A stretch of 64,000 nucleotides of DNA from Pilimelia anulata (lineage in GTDB: Bacteria; Actinomycetota; Actinomycetes; Mycobacteriales; Micromonosporaceae). Below the pieces are notes generated by a model. That model did no database searches, had not been told where the DNA came from, and saw only the letters and a list, made by a program, of their open reading frames with translations. Both the position numbers and the translations under genes were made by a program. Location: the NCBI RefSeq assembly GCF_014647895.1, contig NZ_BMQB01000002.1:248001-312000 (forward strand). Direction: 5' to 3'. Within the stretch, counting starts at the first letter, position 1; each line of letters opens with the position of its first letter. Positions 63,947 through 64,000 of this stretch are shown here, in pieces.

Positions 63947-64000
63947 CTACGCGGCCATCGCGGCCCGGGCCAGCCGGGGCAGCGCGCCGCGGCGGGCCGG
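63947..64000 (-). CDS. C-terminal end of a gene continuing past the window
   Basis: Only 17 codons and a TAG: PARRGALPRLARAAMAA. The third-position GC bias fits a real gene end, but the family cannot be told. The 63718-63946 stretch has no gene. Confidence 0.35.
   Translation of the reverse strand, partial: PARRGALPRLARAAMAA

Overview
The window is chromosomal DNA of a very high-GC actinomycete. Nearly every gene has G or C at almost every third codon position. GatCAB amidotransferase, a homodimeric-type pyruvate dehydrogenase AceE, a HupB-type HU with a Lys/Ala/Thr tail, glucosyl-3-phosphoglycerate synthase, a FasR-like regulator, DUF3052, and XRE/DUF5753 plus DUF6879 genes all fit Actinomycetia. 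Micromonosporaceae is my best guess, but that is inference. No insertion sequence, integrase, phage gene or CRISPR array is visible, so this looks like core and lineage-specific chromosome rather than an island.

Layout. 0-6 kb: end of a GGDEF-EAL protein, then gatC-gatA-S4 protein, an OsmC protein, a frameshifted remnant and gatB, giving tRNA-dependent Gln/Asn charging. 6-15 kb: secreted or envelope proteins (lipoprotein, matrixin-type protease, membrane metallophosphoesterase, PQQ-type sugar dehydrogenase lipoprotein), a kinase-like protein, a composite NTPase and a 2-hydroxyacid dehydrogenase. 15-17.7 kb: a PH-like membrane protein, glyA and a lipoprotein. 17.8-27.0 kb: one 9.2-kb gene for a wall-anchored surface protein with 16 repeats and an LATTG sorting signal. 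27-34.4 kb: a ketol-acid reductoisomerase paralogue lacking most catalytic residues, gpgS, ilvE behind a long leader, a tyrosine phosphatase, small envelope proteins and an FAH hydrolase. 34.4-37.5 kb: tRNA-Gln(CTG), tRNA-Glu(CTC), a gene-less stretch of about 1.85 kb with repeats and an alternative-hairpin element, then hup.

37.5-52 kb: fasR-like regulator, copC, gltX, a methyltransferase, aceE, two tandem phoD genes, a fused alpha/beta 2-oxoacid dehydrogenase E1, DUF3052, a peroxiredoxin and tRNA-Val(TAC). 52-55.3 kb: M28 peptidase, then cspA divergent from a DEAD-box helicase, a plausible cold-shock pair. 55.5-58.3 kb: an RsbW-like ATPase facing a tight five-gene operon (71-aa protein, DUF6879, XRE/DUF5753, and two unrecognised proteins of 49 and 47 aa). 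58.3-62.7 kb: histidine kinase and MMPL transporter divergent from a NarL-type response regulator. 62.7-64 kb: a lipoprotein and the very end of another gene.

Many genes here have a TANNNT -10 element 6-7 nt before the start codon, which implies leaderless mRNA, and I used this to choose several starts. The items most worth following up are the non-catalytic KARI paralogue, the giant LAXTG repeat protein, the XRE/DUF6879 operon with its neighbouring ATPase, and the alternative-hairpin element near 35.8 kb.
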